From positions 71,289 to 106,521 of the forward strand of contig NZ_FUWO01000007.1 in the NCBI RefSeq assembly GCF_900167405.1: a DNA stretch of 35,233 bases. Direction: 5' to 3'. Below are positions 33,229-35,233 of the stretch, piece by piece. The notes under the pieces are model-generated. The model made no database searches. It saw nothing but the letters and a program-made list of their open reading frames with translations, and was not told the origin of the DNA. Positions within the stretch are counted from its first letter, which is position 1, and each line of letters starts with the position of its first letter. The position numbers and the translations under genes are program-made. This DNA is from Globicatella sulfidifaciens DSM 15739 (lineage in GTDB: Bacteria > Bacillota > Bacilli > Lactobacillales > Aerococcaceae).

Positions 33229-34503
33229 ATGAGTATTCAACCGAATCAAGTAATTTATAGTATTTTTGTACGCAATTTTTCAAAAGAAGGGACATTTCAA
33301 GCAGTCATTCCTGAACTGCCAAGAATTAAAAAGCTAGGAGTTGATATTATTTGGTTAATGCCAATTCATCCAATTGGTGAACTCAATCGTAAAGGAAAAG
33401 ATGGTTCTCCTTATGCCAATTACGATTTTCGCACTATTAATCCAGAATATGGAACATTAGCAGATTTTGAAGCATTGTGTGATGCTATACATAAAAATGG
33501 TATGAAAGTCATGATTGATGTCGTATATAATCACACTTCACCAGATTCAGTATTAGTTCAAGAACATCCCGAATGGTTTTACTATAATGAAGAAGGTAAA
33601 AGAGGTAACCGTGTTGGTGATTGGACTGATATTATTGATTTAGATTATCAACACCGTGAATTAAGAGATTATCAAATTGAATCGCTTTGTTATTGGGCAA
33701 AATATGTTGATGGTTACCGCTGTGACGTGGCACCATTAGTACCGATTGATTTTTGGATTGAAGCTCGGGCAGCAGTAGCCGAAGTGAAATCAGATTTCAT
33801 ATGGCTTTCTGAAAGTGTTGAATTTGGATTTATTAAAACTTTACGTCAAGCGGGTACAGTCGCTCATGCGGATGCTGAGATGTATCAAGCCTTTGATGTA
33901 TTATATGATTATGATGTACATTATTTATTCCATGGTTACTTAAGAGGTACAAATAAATTAAGTGACTATATTAATCGCTTAAATTTACAAGAAGTGATTT
34001 ATCCCGTTGATTATATTAAGGCACGTAATTTAGAAAACCATGATAACCCACGTGCAAAATATTTAATTGGCAATGAACAAGACCTTTTACAATGGACAGC
34101 TTTCCAATATTTTGAGAAAGGATTTGTCTTATTATATAATGGCCAAGAAGTTCAAGAAACTACCGAACAAACATTATTTGATATCGATCCAGTTAATTGG
34201 CAGGCTGGACGAGATATTTCAGCAGAAATCCGTCATTTAAATGATATTAAAAAGCAATATATTCCAACCACTTTAACCACTCGTTATGAATTAACGCCTT
34301 ATGATGAGTTAGATGCAGTAGTAATTGAACATCAAGATAAAGCACAACATTTTGTGGCGGTTTGTTCCTTCAAAGGAAAAGAAGGTTTTGTTAATGTACC
34401 AATGGCTGATGGCGAGTATAGTGATTTAGTAACTGGAAATAAAGTATCGGTTCATAATGGAAAATTAGCACTCGCTTCTCATGCTCAAGCTTTTTCTATT
34501 TAA
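33229..34503 (+). CDS. GH13 alpha-amylase-family glycoside hydrolase, cytoplasmic
   Basis: A 424-residue TIM-barrel enzyme. The GH13 conserved regions are DVVYNH (97-102), GYRCDVAPLVP (nucleophile Asp166), WLSESVEFG (acid/base Glu195) and NLENHDNPR (His271, Asp272). There is no signal peptide, so it acts on imported or stored alpha-glucans or maltodextrins. AAGGAGG precedes the ATG. It is a single gene; specificity (alpha-amylase, neopullulanase or glucosidase) cannot be read. Confidence 0.92.
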   Translation: MSIQPNQVIYSIFVRNFSKEGTFQAVIPELPRIKKLGVDIIWLMPIHPIGELNRKGKDGSPYANYDFRTINPEYGTLADFEALCDAIHKNGMKVMIDVVYNHTSPDSVLVQEHPEWFYYNEEGKRGNRVGDWTDIIDLDYQHRELRDYQIESLCYWAKYVDGYRCDVAPLVPIDFWIEARAAVAEVKSDFIWLSESVEFGFIKTLRQAGTVAHADAEMYQAFDVLYDYDVHYLFHGYLRGTNKLSDYINRLNLQEVIYPVDYIKARNLENHDNPRAKYLIGNEQDLLQWTAFQYFEKGFVLLYNGQEVQETTEQTLFDIDPVNWQAGRDISAEIRHLNDIKKQYIPTTLTTRYELTPYDELDAVVIEHQDKAQHFVAVCSFKGKEGFVNVPMADGEYSDLVTGNKVSVHNGKLALASHAQAFSI

Positions 34504-34664
34504 TCATAATGACTGATTTTGAAAGAGACAAGTAGTTTAAACCTTTTTATTTAGCTTCTTATGTTTGAAGCTGGGCTATAACATAGTAAAATCATTTGAT
34601 TTTCTAATCCTAATCCACACCCATTTGTTATGACACAATGGGTGTGCTAAACATTATTATTTTG

Positions 34665-34705
34665 AGACTTGGTAGAAAATTAGACATCTCTACCAAGTCT
34701 GTTTT
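34665..34705 (+). terminator. Probable terminator of the amylase gene
   Basis: AGACTTGGTAGA (34665-34676) pairs perfectly with TCTACCAAGTCT (34689-34700), followed by GTTTTG. Confidence 0.7.
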
Positions 34706-34748
34706 GAAGATTGTAAAAAGCTAAAAATGAATGATTGTTCATATACAA

Positions 34749-34815
34749 GCTGTCAGCTAAGGAAACCTCGGTATTAATACCGAGGAGAAATTAGCGAAAT
34801 AGGCAGCTATTTTTA
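34749..34815. repeat. Nested palindrome in front of tnpB
   Basis: CCTCGGTATTAATACCGAGG (34766-34785) is a perfect 20-bp palindrome. Outside it GCTAA pairs with TTAGC and AGCTG with CAGCT, and ATTTTT follows. It could be an IS200/IS605-type subterminal hairpin or a terminator that insulates tnpB from outside reading. Confidence 0.6.
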
Positions 34816-34856
34816 TTGATTTTACTAGGTTATCGTTAATGTGTTCACTAAATAGA

Positions 34857-34865
34857 TGGTATAAT
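34857..34865 (+). promoter_or_regulatory. Extended -10 promoter of tnpB
   Basis: TGGTATAAT, 26 nt before the start codon; weak -35. Confidence 0.55.
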
Positions 34866-34891
34866 GTATTTAAGAGGAAAGAGGTGACAAG

Positions 34892-35233
34892 ATGCCGTTA
34901 ACGAAAACGATTAAAGTGCAATTATACCCAAGTGCTAGTGATATTGAAAAATTCGAAGAAACCCAACAACAGTTTTTAAACGCTTGTAATTTTGTTTCGA
35001 CATATATCTTTGACCATAACTTTGAATTAGGTCAAACGACTTTACACAACGCCTTGTATCATCAGATACGTCAGGATTTTGGACTGCAATCGCAAATGGC
35101 CCAGTCCGTGATGCGTACGGTCATCGCGAGATATAAGACTGTGAAAACACAGTTTAAACAAAAACCTAAGCGTTATAAAGATATCCATACAGGTAAATAT
35201 CATACGCTATATAAAGACCTTTACCATTTAACG
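34892..35233 (+). CDS. tnpB: TnpB-family protein of an IS200/IS605 or IS1341-type element (3' part outside window)
   Basis: 114 codons are open to the window end. The start MPLTKTIKVQLYPSASDIEK and the helix FLNACNFVSTYIFDHN, then DFGLQSQMAQSVMRTVIARY, match the N-terminal domain of TnpB proteins (OrfB of IS605-like elements), which are RNA-guided nucleases that promote element retention. The RuvC catalytic residues and zinc finger lie beyond the window. No tnpA precedes it, as in tnpB-only elements. AGAGGTGA is the ribosome site. The C/G content of the codons (ACG, CTG, GCG, GCC) is a little higher than in neighbours, which fits acquisition. Confidence 0.85.
   Translation, partial: MPLTKTIKVQLYPSASDIEKFEETQQQFLNACNFVSTYIFDHNFELGQTTLHNALYHQIRQDFGLQSQMAQSVMRTVIARYKTVKTQFKQKPKRYKDIHTGKYHTLYKDLYHLT

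Larger units (their letters stand above)
34504..34891. other. Non-coding stretch with four stem-loops between amylase and tnpB
   Basis: Hairpins are seen at 34553-34572 (AGCTTC/GAAGCT), 34616-34646 (CACACCCATT/AATGGGTGTG), 34665-34700 and 34749-34815. The element boundary of the tnpB unit probably lies in this stretch but no end could be fixed. Confidence 0.55.

Overview
The window reads as chromosomal DNA of a low-GC Gram-positive bacterium of the order Lactobacillales. The evidence is the AT-rich codon use, strong AGGAGG-type ribosome binding sites, the fabT-fabH-acpP-fabK-fabD-fabG-fabF-accB-fabZ-accC-accD-accA order known from streptococci and their relatives, an FMN-type enoyl reductase (FabK) and an SpxR/YtoI-type regulator. 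The family cannot be fixed from sequence alone; Aerococcaceae or Carnobacteriaceae is a guess. No rRNA, tRNA or CRISPR array was seen.

Layout. 1-3085: the end of an extracellular electron transfer locus, with a two-domain FMN-binding protein (PplA-like), the flavin transferase that loads such proteins (ApbE/FmnB) and a UbiA-family prenyltransferase (DmkA/MenA-like). 3157-13001: a complete type II fatty acid synthesis and acetyl-CoA carboxylase operon behind a TTGACA promoter whose -10 and start point are overlapped by two FabT palindromes; it ends in an 89-nt hairpin. 13002-18625: single genes (SDR oxidoreductase, YbjQ, RidA, an orphan solute-binding protein, a luciferase-like monooxygenase) separated by long non-coding stretches that carry a dispersed composite stem-loop repeat. 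18531-20281: rodZ-pgsA. 20340-20540: a degenerate 48-nt tandem repeat. 20599-28151: two divergent operons. The minus-strand one is flavodoxin, M29 aminopeptidase, a small membrane protein, a GT4 glycosyltransferase and galU. The plus-strand one is galE, a degenerate LytR-CpsA-Psr (LCP) paralogue and a canonical LCP protein. 28438-34705: dinB-zip, spxR-nrnA and a cytoplasmic GH13 glucosidase/amylase. 34749-35233: the left part of a TnpB-type mobile gene that runs off the window.

How the genes fit together. The first three genes would build and load a flavin- and quinone-based electron export route. The fab/acc operon makes acyl chains under FabT feedback, and pgsA uses the resulting phospholipid precursors. 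GalU, GalE, the GT4 enzyme and the LCP pair fit synthesis of UDP-sugar precursors for a surface polysaccharide and its attachment to the wall.

The points most worth a second look are the active-site-degenerate LCP paralogue paired with an intact one, the composite A+B stem-loop repeat family, the orphan transcription-unit-like stretch at 16605-16852, the solute-binding protein without lipobox or transporter, and the fab locus without fabM. None of these was tested by database search.
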